A stretch of DNA of 64,000 nucleotides from Aphanothece cf. minutissima CCALA 015 (GCA_003003925.1 PVWP01000004.1:124001-188000), one strand, 5' to 3'; positions 1 through 9,968 are shown, counted from the first letter of the stretch. The notes: a model not told the origin generated them from the sequence alone. Numbers and translations are program-made.

Positions 1-326
1 TTCGGCCAGCGGTCGGCCCACACCCCCGCCACCGTCCCCAGCAGCATCGCCGGCACGGTGTTGGCCACATAGATGCCGGTGGCCAGCAGGGTGATCATCT
101 GGGCCCGGGTCTCGAAGCCCATCCGGAAGGCGGCGGCCGCCTCGGCCAGGGCCGCGTTGTTCTGCGGCGTGTCCGTCACCCAGTACTGGGCGATCAGGAA
201 CACCATCAGCACGATGTAGAACTTGTCCGCCAGCTGGGAGAACACCTGGCCGATCCAGAGGCGCCGGAACCCCGGCAGGGCCAGGACGGCGGCCAGCCCC
301 CTCTCGGTCTTGCCGCTCGGGCTCAT
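1..326 (-). CDS. MFS transporter, N-terminal part (runs off the window)
   Basis: The first about 108 residues of a membrane protein are visible; the rest lies beyond base 1. After a short basic start comes a segment reading FRRLWIGQVFSQLADKFY, then hydrophobic helices and a loop ending in GVWADRWPK. This resembles the first two helices and the conserved cytoplasmic loop of major facilitator superfamily permeases. The substrate cannot be told from this part. The ATG overlaps the recO stop by four bases (ATGA), so the gene is probably translationally coupled to recO. The family call is an inference from the N-terminus only. Confidence 0.6.
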   Translation of the reverse strand, partial: MSPSGKTERGLAAVLALPGFRRLWIGQVFSQLADKFYIVLMVFLIAQYWVTDTPQNNAALAEAAAAFRMGFETRAQMITLLATGIYVANTVPAMLLGTVAGVWADRWP

Positions 327-1129
327 GCTGGCTCGGACGGATGGGAGGGCATCGGCTCGCAGGCGGTCCGCAGCAGTCTGAAGGCTCGTGGTCGCTGACC
401 GAGATGCTCGCCGCACCAGGCCTCCACCAGGTCGAGCAGGTGCAGCCACACCGCCTCCGGTCCCATCAGCCGGCCGTCCCGGCTTCGGGGTGGGGCGGGA
501 CGCGTCAGCCGCTGCAGCAGGGCCAGCTCGGAAGGGTTGAGCATCACCCGGGCGCCCGGGATCGCCCCGATCGCCAGTCCCTCGCTGGGCAGCAGGCTGC
601 AGCGCCATGACCAGTCGCCGATCGGCGGCACGAGGGGCGCCCCGCTGCGGACGCAGTGCTGCAGGGGCAGGGCGAAGCCCCCCAGGGCCAGTAGGTGGAT
701 GCTCCCCTGCACCGCCACCGCCAGGGCCTCCACCCGCCCGGCCCGCTCCGTCACCACGGCCTCCAGGCGCCCGAGCTGGAGCAGCAGGTCGGCGAGCACC
801 CCCGGGGCGGGCGTCTCACCGGGCACCAGCTTCAGGCAGAGCTCGGCCAGCGCCTGGGCGGCGGCCAGGGTCTCCAGGCGCTGGGCCAGGCCGCTGTAGT
901 TGCGCAGCACCCGCAGCTGGCGCACCCGCCGCAGGCCGCCGCGACCCCCCACCTGCAGCATCAGATGGGCCAGGGGCACCGCCGCCGCCAGGCTGCTCTT
1001 CGGCCGGCGCGCCCCCGGCACCGCCAGCCGTGTGAGCCCCTCGGCCTCGCTCAACAGGGTGAGCAGCCGGTCGTGTTCCCCCAGGGGGCGGCAGGTGAGG
1101 GCCAGACCCTCCAGGTGCTGTTCAGGCAC
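323..1129 (-). CDS. recO: DNA repair protein RecO
   Basis: A 268-residue protein with the RecO layout: an N-terminal OB-fold region (about residues 1-80, with LTCRPLGEHDRLLTLLSEAEG) and a helical C-terminal domain. RecO loads RecA at gaps coated with single-strand binding protein in the RecF pathway. The start is GTG, overlapping the end of deoC by eight bases, and the stop overlaps the next transporter start. This makes a compact leftward set hpf-deoC-recO-MFS. The length is normal for cyanobacterial RecO. Identification rests on overall pattern and length. Confidence 0.85.
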   Translation of the reverse strand: MPEQHLEGLALTCRPLGEHDRLLTLLSEAEGLTRLAVPGARRPKSSLAAAVPLAHLMLQVGGRGGLRRVRQLRVLRNYSGLAQRLETLAAAQALAELCLKLVPGETPAPGVLADLLLQLGRLEAVVTERAGRVEALAVAVQGSIHLLALGGFALPLQHCVRSGAPLVPPIGDWSWRCSLLPSEGLAIGAIPGARVMLNPSELALLQRLTRPAPPRSRDGRLMGPEAVWLHLLDLVEAWCGEHLGQRPRAFRLLRTACEPMPSHPSEPA

Positions 1130-1799
1130 CGGCGCGCAGCGCCTGCATCAGGGCCACGCCCCGGCTCGTGCCCAGCCGGCCGGCACCGGCCGCCACCAGG
1201 GCCAGCGCCTGGTCGAGATCCGCGATGCCACCGGCGGCCTTCACCGCCGCCCGGCCGCGGGCCAGGGCCACCAGCCGGCCCACCTGCTCGGGGGTCACCG
1301 GCGGGCCGAAGCCGCTGCCGCTCTTGAGGTGGCGCACCCCGGCATCGATGCTGATCTCCACCAGCAGCTCCAGGGCCTCCGGGTCGAGGCGGCCCATCTC
1401 CAGGATCACCTTGACCGGCAGGCCCAGGTCGGTGATGGCCGCCAGATCGTCGAGCACGGCGGTGCCGTCGCCATCGGCCAGGGCGCCGAAATCGGGGACA
1501 ACGTCGAGTTCGTCGGCCCCGGCGGCGGCGGCCCACTCCGCCTCGGCCCGCTTGATCGCCGCGGGGATGGCCCCGAAGGGGAACCCCACCACGGCGACCA
1601 GCTTCACCGTTCCGTCGACCGGCAGCCGCTCGCGGGCCACGGGCAGCCAGCGGGAGGCCAGACACACCCCGGCGAAGCCGAAGTGGCGGGCCTCATCGCA
1701 GCAGCGCAGGATGGCCTCCCGGCCCCGGTGGGGATCCAGCAGGGCGTGGTCGATCAGGGGGGCAAGGTCGGGCCGGTCGGTCTCCCGCTCAGGTGTCAC
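1122..1799 (-). CDS. deoC: Deoxyribose-phosphate aldolase
   Basis: The enzyme cleaves 2-deoxyribose 5-phosphate to glyceraldehyde 3-phosphate and acetaldehyde in deoxynucleoside breakdown. The frame shows the DeoC barrel with LIDHALLDP near the start, GFPFGA in the middle, and the Schiff-base lysine segment HLKSGSGFG near residue 155, then KAAGGI. I chose the GTG at 1799, which overlaps the hpf stop by about 11 bases. An ATG at 1826 would add nine residues but overlap hpf by 38 bases. The protein is 225 residues, typical for the family. Confidence 0.85.
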   Translation of the reverse strand: MTPERETDRPDLAPLIDHALLDPHRGREAILRCCDEARHFGFAGVCLASRWLPVARERLPVDGTVKLVAVVGFPFGAIPAAIKRAEAEWAAAAGADELDVVPDFGALADGDGTAVLDDLAAITDLGLPVKVILEMGRLDPEALELLVEISIDAGVRHLKSGSGFGPPVTPEQVGRLVALARGRAAVKAAGGIADLDQALALVAAGAGRLGTSRGVALMQALRAGA

Positions 1800-2376
1800 G
1801 GGCCTGGATGACGCCGAATCCGCCATGGTTGCGGCGGTAGACCACCTGGATCTGGCCCGTGCCCGCGTCGCGGAACATGTAGAAATCGTGGTCGATCAGA
1901 TCCAGCTGATGCAGGGCCTCCTCCAGGTCCATCGCCGGCATGGCGAAGTACTTGCGGCGCACGCCGCGATGGGGGACGGCGGGCTCGAGGCCATCGGTGA
2001 GGGAGCCCCCGGGGTTGGGCAGGGTGGCGGCTCCGGCTTCCTCGGCGGCGGCGGAACGGTGCACCGGACCCTGGCTGCGCTCCTGCAGCCGGTCCTTGTA
2101 GCGGGTCAGCTGCCGGCTCAGCTTGGTGGCCACCATGTCGATGCTGGCGTAGAGGTTCTCGCTGCGTTCCTGGGCCCGGATCACCACCCCGTTGGCGAAG
2201 ACCGTGACTTCCGCCGTCTGCTGCGGCACACGGGGATTGCGGGCCACCGACAGATGCACGTCGGCTTCCTTGACGATGCCATCGAAATGGCTGATGGCGC
2301 GATTGAGCTTGGTTTCGGTGTACTCCCTGATCGCCGGTGTGACGTCGAGATTGCGGCCGTGGATCAGCAGTTTCAT
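1789..2376 (-). CDS. hpf: Long-form ribosome hibernation promoting factor (LrtA type)
   Basis: A 195-residue protein of the long HPF class. The N-terminal HPF/RaiA domain (about 1-105) starts MKLLIHGRNLDVTPAIREYT. A charged linker follows, and the C-terminal dimerisation domain (about 135-190) contains KYFAMPAMDLEEALHQLDL and FYMFRDA. The long form dimerises 70S ribosomes into inactive 100S particles in dark or stationary cells; in cyanobacteria it is known as LrtA, light-repressed. It heads the leftward operon with deoC and recO and is divergent from lipB over a 63-bp gap, which must hold both promoters. Confidence 0.93.
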   Translation of the reverse strand: MKLLIHGRNLDVTPAIREYTETKLNRAISHFDGIVKEADVHLSVARNPRVPQQTAEVTVFANGVVIRAQERSENLYASIDMVATKLSRQLTRYKDRLQERSQGPVHRSAAAEEAGAATLPNPGGSLTDGLEPAVPHRGVRRKYFAMPAMDLEEALHQLDLIDHDFYMFRDAGTGQIQVVYRRNHGGFGVIQARDT

Positions 2377-2439
2377 TCGGGTGCCTGCCTCCAGAGGAAT
2401 TCTGGCTCTGGGACAACCTCAAGCTAGGAACGCCGCTGC

Positions 2440-3156
2440 ATGGCCCCCAACACTCCCGCAATTCTTTTTGAAGCCCGCTCCCCGGTGCCCTTCCCCCTGG
2501 CCTGGGAGTGGCAGCGCCGCCTGCAGCGGCGCCGGCTCGACGACCCCGCCGCGCCCGACGCCCTGCTGCTGCTGCAGCACACCCCCTGCTACACCCTGGG
2601 CCGGGGGGCCAGCCTGGAGCACCTCGGCTTCGATCCGGCCCACCCGCCCCTGCCGCTGCACCGTATCGACCGCGGTGGCGAGGTGACCCACCACCTGCCC
2701 GGCCAGCTGGTGCTCTACCCGGTGCTCGACCTGCAGCGCCATGGCGGCGACCTGCACCTCTATCTGCGGGCCCTGGAGGACGTGGTGCTGGCCGTGCTGC
2801 AGGAGCTGGGGCTGGAGGGGGAGCGCCTCGAGGGCCTCACCGGGGTCTGGCTTGAGGGCCGCAAGCTGGCGGCGATCGGTGTCGGCGCCCGGCGCTGGAT
2901 CAGCCAGCACGGTCTGGCCCTGAACGTTGACTGCCCCCTGGAGGGCTTCGGGGCGATCGTGCCCTGCGGGCTCGCCGGCCGGCCGGTGGGACGGCTGGTG
3001 GACTGGCGGCCCGCCCTCACCTCCGACCAGGTGGCGCCGCTGCTGCTGGCGGCCTTCGCCCGCCGCTTCGGCGTGGCCCTGCGGCCGCCGGGGCCACAGG
3101 AGGGACTGGCTGGCCTGGGGGAGGGGGGAGACGGGTCGGGACTGGGAGAATCCTGA
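2440..3156 (+). CDS. lipB: Lipoate-protein ligase B (octanoyltransferase)
   Basis: LipB moves octanoyl from acyl-carrier protein onto lipoyl domains, the first step of lipoate synthesis. The 238-residue frame has the family hallmarks: [12 protein letters not shown] early, [21 protein letters not shown] in the middle (the substrate-binding RGG-H-GQ segment), the catalytic lysine in [10 protein letters not shown], and the catalytic cysteine in IVPCGL near residue 180. It lies close to pdhC, whose lipoyl domain is a natural acceptor. The last 20 residues are glycine-rich and not conserved. The acyl-ACP synthetase gene follows after 26 bases. Confidence 0.93.
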   Translation: MAPNTPAILFEARSPVPFPLAWEWQRRLQRRRLDDPAAPDALLLLQHTPCYTLGRGASLEHLGFDPAHPPLPLHRIDRGGEVTHHLPGQLVLYPVLDLQRHGGDLHLYLRALEDVVLAVLQELGLEGERLEGLTGVWLEGRKLAAIGVGARRWISQHGLALNVDCPLEGFGAIVPCGLAGRPVGRLVDWRPALTSDQVAPLLLAAFARRFGVALRPPGPQEGLAGLGEGGDGSGLGES

Positions 3157-3182
3157 CCTTCTGTTATGCGTGCCGGCCGCCC

Positions 3183-5144
3183 ATGAACGCCAGAGCCGAG
3201 ATCCACTGGGGCGGCAGCGCCCAGGACCGCCGTGCCCTCGCCGCCCGCCGCGACTGGAGCCAGCTCGAGGGACTGGAGGGCCTCTGGCCGGAACTGGAGC
3301 GCTTGTACGGCCCCCAGGTGGCGCTGGAGGCCCCCCACAGCCGCCATCCGGAGACGCTGCGCTACGGCGAACTGCGCCAGGCCATCGACCGGGCGGCGGC
3401 GGCCTTCGCCGATCTGGGGGTGGGGGCCGGCGACGTGGTGGCCCTGTTCGCGGAGAACGGTCCCCGCTGGCTGGTGGCCGACCAAGGGCTGATGCGGGCC
3501 GGGGCGGCCGATGCGGTGCGCGGCAGCGCGGCCCCGGCCGAAGAGCTGCGCTACATCCTTGAAGACGCCGGCGCGGTGGGGGCGGTGCTGGAGTCGGCCG
3601 CCCTGCTGGAACGGCTGGCCCTCGACGGGCCGGCCCTGCGGCGGCTGCGCTTCGTCGTGCTGCTGGAGGGGGAGGCCCCGGCCGTGCCCCTGCCGCTGCC
3701 CTGCCTCACCTGGGACGCGCTGCTGCAGCGCGGCGCCGCCAGCCCCCTGCCGCCCGTCCCCACGGGCGGGCCCGGGCGCCTGGCCACGCTCCTGTACACC
3801 TCCGGCACCACGGGCCAGCCCAAGGGGGTGCCCCTCAGCCACGCGAACGTCCTGCACCAGCTGGGCACCCTGGGGGTGGCGGTGGCACCCAGCCCTGGCG
3901 ACCACGTGCTGTCGGTGCTGCCGATCTGGCATGCCTACGAGCGCACCGCCGAGTACTTCCTGCTCAGCTGTGGCTGCCGCCAGACCTACACCACCCTCAA
4001 GCAGCTGCGCTCCGACCTGCAGAAGGTCCGGCCCCAGTACCTGATCAGCGTGCCGCGGCTGTGGGAGGCCCTGCTCTCCGGCTTCGAGGACGCCCTGGCC
4101 GCCATGCCCGCCTCCCGCCAGCGCCTGCTGCGCCGCGCCCTCGGCGTCAGCCGGGCCTTCCACCGGCGGCGGCGGACGGCCCTGGATCTCACCCTGAAGC
4201 CGGTCGGTGCGGCCGACCGGCTTGTGGCCGCCGCCGGCGCCCTGCTGCTCTGGCCGCTGCACGGGACGGCCAGCGCCCTGCTCTGGCCGAAGGTGCGCGG
4301 CCAGCTGGTGGGGGGGCGGCTGCGCACCGCCATCAGCGGCGGCGGGGCCCTGGCCATCCATGTGGATGGGTTCTTCGAAGCCGTCGGCATCGAGCTGCTG
4401 GTGGGCTACGGCCTCACCGAGACCAGCCCGGTGCTCGCCTGCCGCCGGCCCTGGAGCAACCGCCGCGGCAGCGCCGGCCAGCCCCTGCCGGACACCGCCC
4501 TGAAGGTGGTGGATCCCGCCACCAGGGCTCCGCTGCCGGTGGGGGAGCGGGGGCTGGTGCTGGCCAGGGGGCCCCAGGTGATGGGGGGGTACCACAACAA
4601 GCCCGAGGCCACGGCGAAGGTGCTGGATGGCGAGGGCTGGTTCGACACCGGTGACCTGGGCCTGCTGCTGGCCGACGGCACCCTGGTGCTGACCGGCCGG
4701 GCCAAGGACACGATTGTGCTCAGCAGTGGCGAGAACATCGAGCCCGGCCCCCTGGAGGAGGCCCTGGTGGCCTCGCCGCTGGTGGAGCAGGTGATGCTGG
4801 TGGGCCAGGACCGCAAGCAGCTCGGGGCCCTGGTGGTGCCGAAAGCGGAGGCGCTGCAGGCGTTCGCGGCCGAGGCGAAGCTTCCCTGTCCCGGCCCGGA
4901 GGAGGCCCCCGCCGCCGCCGATCCGGCCCTGCTGCGGGCGCTCTGCCGCGAGTGCAACCGCCTGCTGGCGGCCCGGCCGGGCTCCCGGGCCGACGAGCGG
5001 CTGGGCGGCGTCGCCCTGGTGGAGCCCTTCAGCATCGACAACGGCCTGCTTACCCAGACCCTCAAGCAGCGCCGCGATCGGATCGCCGACCGGGACCGCG
5101 CCGCCATCGCCGCCCTCTATGGCGAGAGCGCATCCCACGGTTGA
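3183..5144 (+). CDS. aas: Long-chain acyl-ACP/acyl-CoA synthetase (AMP-forming)
   Basis: A 653-residue adenylate-forming enzyme. The ATP-binding signature YTSGTTGQPKGV lies near residue 205, GYGLTETSPV near 407, and the hinge region TGRAKDTIVLSSGENIEP near 505-525. In cyanobacteria the single member of this family activates free fatty acids onto acyl carrier protein for recycling and uptake, so acyl-ACP synthetase is the likelier activity; sequence alone does not exclude acyl-CoA. The length is normal. It is codirectional with lipB (26-bp gap), and the YlqD gene follows. Confidence 0.88.
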   Translation: MNARAEIHWGGSAQDRRALAARRDWSQLEGLEGLWPELERLYGPQVALEAPHSRHPETLRYGELRQAIDRAAAAFADLGVGAGDVVALFAENGPRWLVADQGLMRAGAADAVRGSAAPAEELRYILEDAGAVGAVLESAALLERLALDGPALRRLRFVVLLEGEAPAVPLPLPCLTWDALLQRGAASPLPPVPTGGPGRLATLLYTSGTTGQPKGVPLSHANVLHQLGTLGVAVAPSPGDHVLSVLPIWHAYERTAEYFLLSCGCRQTYTTLKQLRSDLQKVRPQYLISVPRLWEALLSGFEDALAAMPASRQRLLRRALGVSRAFHRRRRTALDLTLKPVGAADRLVAAAGALLLWPLHGTASALLWPKVRGQLVGGRLRTAISGGGALAIHVDGFFEAVGIELLVGYGLTETSPVLACRRPWSNRRGSAGQPLPDTALKVVDPATRAPLPVGERGLVLARGPQVMGGYHNKPEATAKVLDGEGWFDTGDLGLLLADGTLVLTGRAKDTIVLSSGENIEPGPLEEALVASPLVEQVMLVGQDRKQLGALVVPKAEALQAFAAEAKLPCPGPEEAPAAADPALLRALCRECNRLLAARPGSRADERLGGVALVEPFSIDNGLLTQTLKQRRDRIADRDRAAIAALYGESASHG

Positions 5145-5191
5145 CCGGACCCCCCGTCGCCTGACAGCCTGAGCCCTGCACCTGCAGTCCC

Positions 5192-5635
5192 ATGGCCGAC
5201 GGCACCAGCCTCAACATCAAGCGATCGATCACGGTGCGTGCCGTGGTGACACCGCGCTGGAAGGAGGATGCCGAGCGGGAGCTCAGCAATGCACTCACCA
5301 ACTTTGACCAGCAGCTGGCCCAGCTGGAGCAGGAGGGGCAGCGGCTGATCGACGAGATCCGCCGCCAGAGCATCAACCCCCTCGATCCCCGGGTGCAGGA
5401 GCAGGTGGGTTCGGTGCAGCAGCAGGTCGCGGCCAAGCGCGCCGAGTTCGAGGAGCAGAAACGCCAGGTGCTGGAGCAGCAGCGCCAGGTGCGGGAACTG
5501 GAGATGGAGCAGGTGGTGGAGCAGGGGCAGATCGAGAGCTTCTGTGACGTCCAGGTGGGCGACAACCTGGTGCAGAAGCTGCAGGTGTCGGTGCTCGTGA
5601 GGGATGGGGTGATCGAGGCGATCGAGGGGGGCTGA
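5192..5635 (+). CDS. YlqD-family protein
   Basis: A 147-residue protein matching the YlqD family common in cyanobacteria and some Firmicutes, function unknown. After a short beta segment (SLNIKRSITVRAVVTPRWKE), residues about 28-115 form one long charged coiled coil rich in Gln and Glu. The C-terminus returns to beta structure (VQVGDNLVQKLQVSVLVRDG). No signal peptide is present, so it should be cytosolic. It sits between the acyl-ACP synthetase and pdhC in the same direction. Confidence 0.75.
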   Translation: MADGTSLNIKRSITVRAVVTPRWKEDAERELSNALTNFDQQLAQLEQEGQRLIDEIRRQSINPLDPRVQEQVGSVQQQVAAKRAEFEEQKRQVLEQQRQVRELEMEQVVEQGQIESFCDVQVGDNLVQKLQVSVLVRDGVIEAIEGG

Positions 5636-5681
5636 TCCTTCCGCCGCCTAAAATCCCCCCCATCACAGAGGCAGTCCCCCG

Positions 5682-7025
5682 TTGGCCACCCACGAAATCT
5701 TCATGCCGGCCCTCAGCTCCACCATGACGGAGGGCAAGATCGTGGAGTGGCTCAAGAAACCCGGTGAGCGGGTCGAGCGAGGCGAGTCGGTGCTCGTGGT
5801 CGAGTCCGACAAGGCGGACATGGATGTGGAGGCCTTCCAGGAGGGCTTCCTTGCCGCCGTGCTGATGGAGGCGGGCAGCACCGCGCCGGTGGGCGAAACG
5901 ATCGGCCTGATCGTGGAAACCGAAGCGGAGATCGCGGCGGCCAAGGCAGCAGCCCCGGCCCCTGCCGCGGCTGCACCCACCCCTGCAGCGGCCGCACCAG
6001 CACCCTCTCCAGCTGCGGCGGCTCCCACCCCAGCCGCGCCCGCACCGGCCCCCGTGGCCGCGCCCGCCCCGGTGCCGGTGCCGGTTCCCGCCGCCGCCAG
6101 CGACGGCCGGGTGGTGGCCACCCCCCGGGCCCGCAAGCTGGCGGCCCAGCTCGGTGTGGCCCTGGCCTCCGTGCGGGGCAGCGGCCCCAACGGCCGGATC
6201 CAGGCCGAGGACGTGGAGCAGGCCACCGGCCAGCCGGTGAGCGTGCCGCGGGTGGCCGAAGGCACCGCCCCGGCCATGGCCGCCCCGGCCGGCAATGGCG
6301 CAGCGGCCGCCCCAGCCGCTCCCGCCCCCGCCGGCCAGGCCTTCGGCCGCGCCGGTGAGACGGTGGCCTTCAACACCCTGCAGCAGGCGGTCGTTCGCAA
6401 CATGAACGCCAGCCTGGCGGTCCCCTGCTTCCACGTCGGCTACACGATCACCACCGACCGGCTCGACGCCTTCTACAAGCAGGTGAAGGCCAAGGGCGTC
6501 ACGATGACGGCCCTGCTGGCCAAGGCCGTGGGTGTCACCCTGGCGCGCCATCCCCAGGTCAACGCCTCCGCCACGGATGCCGGCATGACCTACCCGGCCT
6601 CCGTCAACGTGGCCGTGGCCGTGGCCATGGATGACGGCGGCCTGATCACGCCGGTGCTGGCCGCCGCCGACCGCACCGACCTCTATTCCCTCTCACGCCA
6701 CTGGGCCGACCTGGTCGCCCGCTCCCGCTCCAAGCAGCTCAAGCCGGAGGAGTACACCACCGGCACCTTCACCCTCTCCAACCTGGGCATGTTCGGCGTC
6801 GATCGCTTCGACGCGATCCTGCCCCCGGGCACCGGCGCCATCCTGGCGGTCGCCGCCTCCCGGCCCGTGGTCGCGGCCCTCAAGGACGGTTCGATCGCCG
6901 TGCGGCGCCAGATGCAGGTGAACCTCACCGCCGACCACCGCGTCATCTACGGCACCCATGCCGCCGCCTTCCTCAAGGATCTCGCCGACCTGATCGAGAA
7001 CCGGCCCGAAAGCCTGGCCCTCTAG
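5682..7025 (+). CDS. pdhC: Pyruvate dehydrogenase E2 (dihydrolipoamide acetyltransferase)
   Basis: The core acyltransferase of the pyruvate dehydrogenase complex, 447 residues. Domain order: lipoyl domain (about 1-80) with the lipoylated lysine in ESDKADMD; a long Ala-Pro swinging linker (about 86-140); the peripheral-subunit-binding domain ([14 protein letters not shown], about 146-180); a second Ala-rich linker; and the catalytic domain ending in [11 protein letters not shown]. The usual His-xxx-Asp-Gly motif has Tyr in place of Asp, as is common in cyanobacterial and plastid E2. Translation appears to start at TTG; there is no in-frame ATG before the conserved [17 protein letters not shown]. 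Confidence 0.93.
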   Translation: MATHEIFMPALSSTMTEGKIVEWLKKPGERVERGESVLVVESDKADMDVEAFQEGFLAAVLMEAGSTAPVGETIGLIVETEAEIAAAKAAAPAPAAAAPTPAAAAPAPSPAAAAPTPAAPAPAPVAAPAPVPVPVPAAASDGRVVATPRARKLAAQLGVALASVRGSGPNGRIQAEDVEQATGQPVSVPRVAEGTAPAMAAPAGNGAAAAPAAPAPAGQAFGRAGETVAFNTLQQAVVRNMNASLAVPCFHVGYTITTDRLDAFYKQVKAKGVTMTALLAKAVGVTLARHPQVNASATDAGMTYPASVNVAVAVAMDDGGLITPVLAAADRTDLYSLSRHWADLVARSRSKQLKPEEYTTGTFTLSNLGMFGVDRFDAILPPGTGAILAVAASRPVVAALKDGSIAVRRQMQVNLTADHRVIYGTHAAAFLKDLADLIENRPESLAL

Positions 7026-7057
7026 GGCGCTGCATCGCCGCCCAGCCCGCCAACCCG

Positions 7058-8197
7058 ATGCGCGCCCCTGCCTCTGTGCCGGATCCCGCCGACCTGCGCC
7101 TGTCGAGCTACGACTTCGCCCTGCCGCAGGAACGGATCGCCCAGCGGCCGGTGGAGCCCCGGCACGCCGCGCGGCTGCTGGCGGTGGATCCGGCGGGGGT
7201 TGGGCCCGCCCCCCATGCCCGCCACCTCAGCGCCTGGGATCTGCAGCACGAACTCCGGCCCGGCGATCTGCTGGTGGTGAACGACACCCGGGTGCTGCGG
7301 GCCCGGCTGGAGGCCCGGCGGTCCGGCGGCGGTGCGGTGGAGTTGCTGGTGCTCGAGCCCTGGCCGGCCGGGGCGGGCCTGTGGCTTTGCCTGGCGCGGC
7401 CCGCCAAGAAGCTGCGGCCCGGTGACCGCCTGGAGGTGGTGGCCGAGGGCCAGCCGCCCCTGACGGTGGAGGTGGTGGGCAGCGATCCCGCCACCGGCGG
7501 CCGCATCGTGCAGTTCCCGCTGGAATGCGCCGATGCAGCGGCCCTTGAGCCCCTGCTGGTGCAGTACGGCGCCATCCCCCTGCCGCCCTACATCCACGAA
7601 CACGACGCCAGCGACAACGAGCGCTACCAGACCCGCTACGCCGCCCGTCCCGGGGCCGTGGCCGCCCCCACCGCCGGCCTGCACCTCAGCGACGAGTTGC
7701 TGGCGGCGATCCGGGAACGGGGTGTCGGGGTGGCCACCACCACCCTGCACGTGGGCCTGGGCACGTTCCGGCCGATCGAAACGGAAGACCTGAGCGCCCT
7801 GGAGCTCCACAGCGAATGGGTGGAGGTGAGCCCACAGCTGGTGGAGGCGGTGGCGGCCTGCCGGGCGGCGGGCGGCCGGGTGATCGCCATCGGCACCACC
7901 TCGGTGCGCAGCCTGGAGGCCGTGGCCCAGCTGCACGGCGGCGAGCTCCGCCCCCACACCGGCCCGGTGAACCTGGTGATCCAGCCCGGCTACCGCTTCG
8001 CCGTGGTGCAGGGGCTACTCACCAACTTCCACCTGCCGAAGAGCTCACTGCTGCTGCTGGTGAGTGCCCTGATCGGCCGCGAGCGCCTGCTGGCCCTCTA
8101 CGGCGAGGCGATTGGGCGCCGGTACCGCTTTTTCTCCTACGGCGATGCCATGTGGATCGCGCCGGAGGCGGTGCTGCCAGGGGCCCGGCCAGCCTGA
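7058..8197 (+). CDS. queA: SAM:tRNA ribosyltransferase-isomerase
   Basis: QueA transfers and rearranges the ribosyl part of S-adenosylmethionine onto 7-aminomethyl-7-deazaguanine in tRNA, making epoxyqueuosine. Family motifs are clear: [54 protein letters not shown] (about residues 188-207) and [18 protein letters not shown]. The 379-residue length is usual. The gene starts 32 bases after pdhC. Its TGA stop abuts the A-tract of the opposing sodB terminator. Confidence 0.94.
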   Translation: MRAPASVPDPADLRLSSYDFALPQERIAQRPVEPRHAARLLAVDPAGVGPAPHARHLSAWDLQHELRPGDLLVVNDTRVLRARLEARRSGGGAVELLVLEPWPAGAGLWLCLARPAKKLRPGDRLEVVAEGQPPLTVEVVGSDPATGGRIVQFPLECADAAALEPLLVQYGAIPLPPYIHEHDASDNERYQTRYAARPGAVAAPTAGLHLSDELLAAIRERGVGVATTTLHVGLGTFRPIETEDLSALELHSEWVEVSPQLVEAVAACRAAGGRVIAIGTTSVRSLEAVAQLHGGELRPHTGPVNLVIQPGYRFAVVQGLLTNFHLPKSSLLLLVSALIGRERLLALYGEAIGRRYRFFSYGDAMWIAPEAVLPGARPA

Positions 8198-8227
8198 AAA
8201 AAAAGCCCCCGGGGATACCCGGGGGCT
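8197..8227 (-). terminator. Rho-independent terminator of sodB
   Basis: A 10-bp perfect stem (AGCCCCCGGG with CCCGGGGGCT) closes a four-base loop at 8214-8217. Read on the minus strand it is followed by eight U residues (8204-8197), a canonical terminator for sodB. The plus strand has no T-tract after the stem, so it serves queA less well. The U-tract reaches the last base of the queA stop codon. Confidence 0.9.
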
Positions 8228-8249
8228 GGTGGTTGGAGCCGAAGGCTGA

Positions 8250-8849
8250 TCAGGCGGCGGCCAGGTTGGCGGCCACGAAATCCCAGTTGACCAGCTTGTC
8301 GAGGTAGGTGGTCATGTAGTCGGGACGGCGGTTCTGGTAGTCGAGGTAGTAGGCGTGCTCCCAGACGTCCATGGTGAGCAGGGCCTTCTGACCATGGGCC
8401 AGGGGCAGGTCGGCGTTGGCGGTCTTGGTGATCTTGAGGCTGCCGCCATCGAGCACCAGCCAGGCCCAGCCGCTGCCGAACTGGGTGGCACCGGCGGTCT
8501 TGAACTGCTCGACGAAGGCCTCATAGCTGCCGAAGTCGGCGGCGATCTTCTCTGCCAGCGCACCGGTGGGGGCGCCGCCGCCGCCGGGCTTCATGCACTG
8601 CCAGTAGAAGCTGTGGTTCCAGACCTGGGCGGCGTTGTTGAACACACCGGCCTTGGAGGCGTCACCGGCCACCGCCAGGATCACCTCTTCGAGGCTCTTG
8701 CCTTCGAGCTCGCCACCCTCGATCGCCTTGTTCAGGTTGGTGACGTAGGCGGCGTGGTGCTTGCCGTGGTGGAACTCCAGCGTTGAGCGTGAAATGTGGG
8801 GCTCGAGTGCGTCGAGGCCGTAGGGCAGTTCGGGCAGCTGGTGAGCCAT
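8250..8849 (-). CDS. sodB: Superoxide dismutase, Fe type
   Basis: A 199-residue Fe/Mn-family superoxide dismutase. The metal ligands are visible: His in LEFHHGKHHAAYV, His in VWNHSFYW, and Asp and His in MDVWEHAYY. The Gln in FNNAAQVWNH and the GSGWAWL segment favour the iron form (SodB) over the manganese form. No signal peptide, so cytosolic. It is a single gene with its own terminator, converging on queA. Confidence 0.93.
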   Translation of the reverse strand: MAHQLPELPYGLDALEPHISRSTLEFHHGKHHAAYVTNLNKAIEGGELEGKSLEEVILAVAGDASKAGVFNNAAQVWNHSFYWQCMKPGGGGAPTGALAEKIAADFGSYEAFVEQFKTAGATQFGSGWAWLVLDGGSLKITKTANADLPLAHGQKALLTMDVWEHAYYLDYQNRRPDYMTTYLDKLVNWDFVAANLAAA

Positions 8850-8917
8850 GGGAGATGGTTTGGTTTCGCGGCATTGTAACGATCGTCACCCGAAACCTGG
8901 CTGCCCGGGGCCGGGCC

Positions 8918-9589
8918 TCAGCCCTTGACCTCCAGCAGCTCCACCTCGAACACCAGGGTGGCGTTGGGGGGGATCACACCGCCGGCGCCCCGCTCGCCGT
9001 AGGCCAGATCGGGGGGGATGACCAGCTTGCGCTTGCCACCCACCTTCATGCCGGCCACGCCCTCGTCCCAGCCCCGGATCACCCGGCCGGCGCCGAGGGG
9101 GAAGGAGAAGGGGCCGCGGCCGTAGCTGCTGTCGAATTCCTTGCCGTTGGTGAGGGTGCCGCGGTAGTTGACCACCACGGTCTGGCCGCTCCTGGCCTCG
9201 GCGCCTTCGCCCAGGGTCAGGTCGGTGATGCGCAGGCCGCTGGGGGTGGTGCGCTCGGTGGGGGAGACGAGCTCGCCGCCCAGGGCCGCGGCCCCGCCGG
9301 AGGCCAGGTCGGCGCTGGAGGAGTCGGGAGCCATGGTGAACAGGGTGGGGTTGGGGACGTCGGGGTCGAGTTCGAGGGGGGCCGCCACGGCCTCTCTGGC
9401 CTCCGCTGCGGCGGCAGCGTTCGCCTGGGGCGCGCTGGCGGGGCCGGAGCGGGCCAGGGCCTGCTGGACGCCGGCCTCGGCGGGGGCCGGTGCGGCGGCC
9501 TCCACCTGGGAGGGCGACACCAGCTGGCTGACGAAGGCCAGCATCAGACAGGCCACGCAGACCATCGAGCTGATCAGGATGTCGCGCAT
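8918..9589 (-). CDS. FKBP-type peptidyl-prolyl isomerase, membrane-anchored or exported
   Basis: A 223-residue protein. Residues 1-30 form a hydrophobic N-terminal signal or anchor ([20 protein letters not shown]), followed by an Ala-rich linker of about 85 residues. A C-terminal FKBP domain (about 117-223) shows [39 protein letters not shown] and [22 protein letters not shown], the normal active-site pattern. It probably folds proteins in the periplasm or thylakoid lumen. A small coiled-coil gene lies upstream in the same direction. Confidence 0.88.
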   Translation of the reverse strand: MRDILISSMVCVACLMLAFVSQLVSPSQVEAAAPAPAEAGVQQALARSGPASAPQANAAAAAEAREAVAAPLELDPDVPNPTLFTMAPDSSSADLASGGAAALGGELVSPTERTTPSGLRITDLTLGEGAEARSGQTVVVNYRGTLTNGKEFDSSYGRGPFSFPLGAGRVIRGWDEGVAGMKVGGKRKLVIPPDLAYGERGAGGVIPPNATLVFEVELLEVKG

Positions 9590-9626
9590 GCGGAAGGACC
9601 CGGATGGGGGGATTCTGCCAGTGCGA

Positions 9627-9968
9627 TCAGTCGGTCCCTTCGCCGCTGTTCTGGCGTTGCCGCAGGGTCTGCTCCAGCCGGTCGATGCGGCCGCGCAGCT
9701 CGTCCAGCTCCCGCTGCCGGGCCAGTCCCAGGTCCTGCAGCAGCTGGTCGCGGTTGCGCTCCAGCTGGCGTTCCGCCTGCTGCTCCACCTCCGGCGTCTC
9801 GCCCCGCAGGGCGCGCATGACGTCCTCCACCAGGGCGGAGGCGTGGCTGGGGTCGAGGCGGCCGCTGCTCACCCATTCCTGGCTGACGTACTTGAGCCGG
9901 TCGGCCACCAGCGAGGTGGTGCCGAGGCCGCGCAGCAGCAGCATCTGCAGCAGATTGCCCTGGTCCAT
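9627..9968 (-). CDS. Phasin-like coiled-coil protein
   Basis: A 113-residue protein with a short hydrophobic start ([25 protein letters not shown]) and a C-terminal coiled coil (about 60-108) of Arg, Glu and Gln heptads. Proteins like this in cyanobacteria are named phasin-family or polyhydroxyalkanoate-regulator-like from the same two-part layout; the function is not established. It is divergent from lnt over 68 bp and upstream of the FKBP gene. Its reality is supported by ordinary codon use and an ATG start. Confidence 0.65.
   Translation of the reverse strand: MDQGNLLQMLLLRGLGTTSLVADRLKYVSQEWVSSGRLDPSHASALVEDVMRALRGETPEVEQQAERQLERNRDQLLQDLGLARQRELDELRGRIDRLEQTLRQRQNSGEGTD

Noticed and set aside
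2760..5138. Long minus-strand frame opposite lipB and the acyl-ACP synthetase
   Set aside because: Low-complexity Gln, Gly, His and Ala composition; a typical antisense shadow of high-GC genes that are certain on the other strand.
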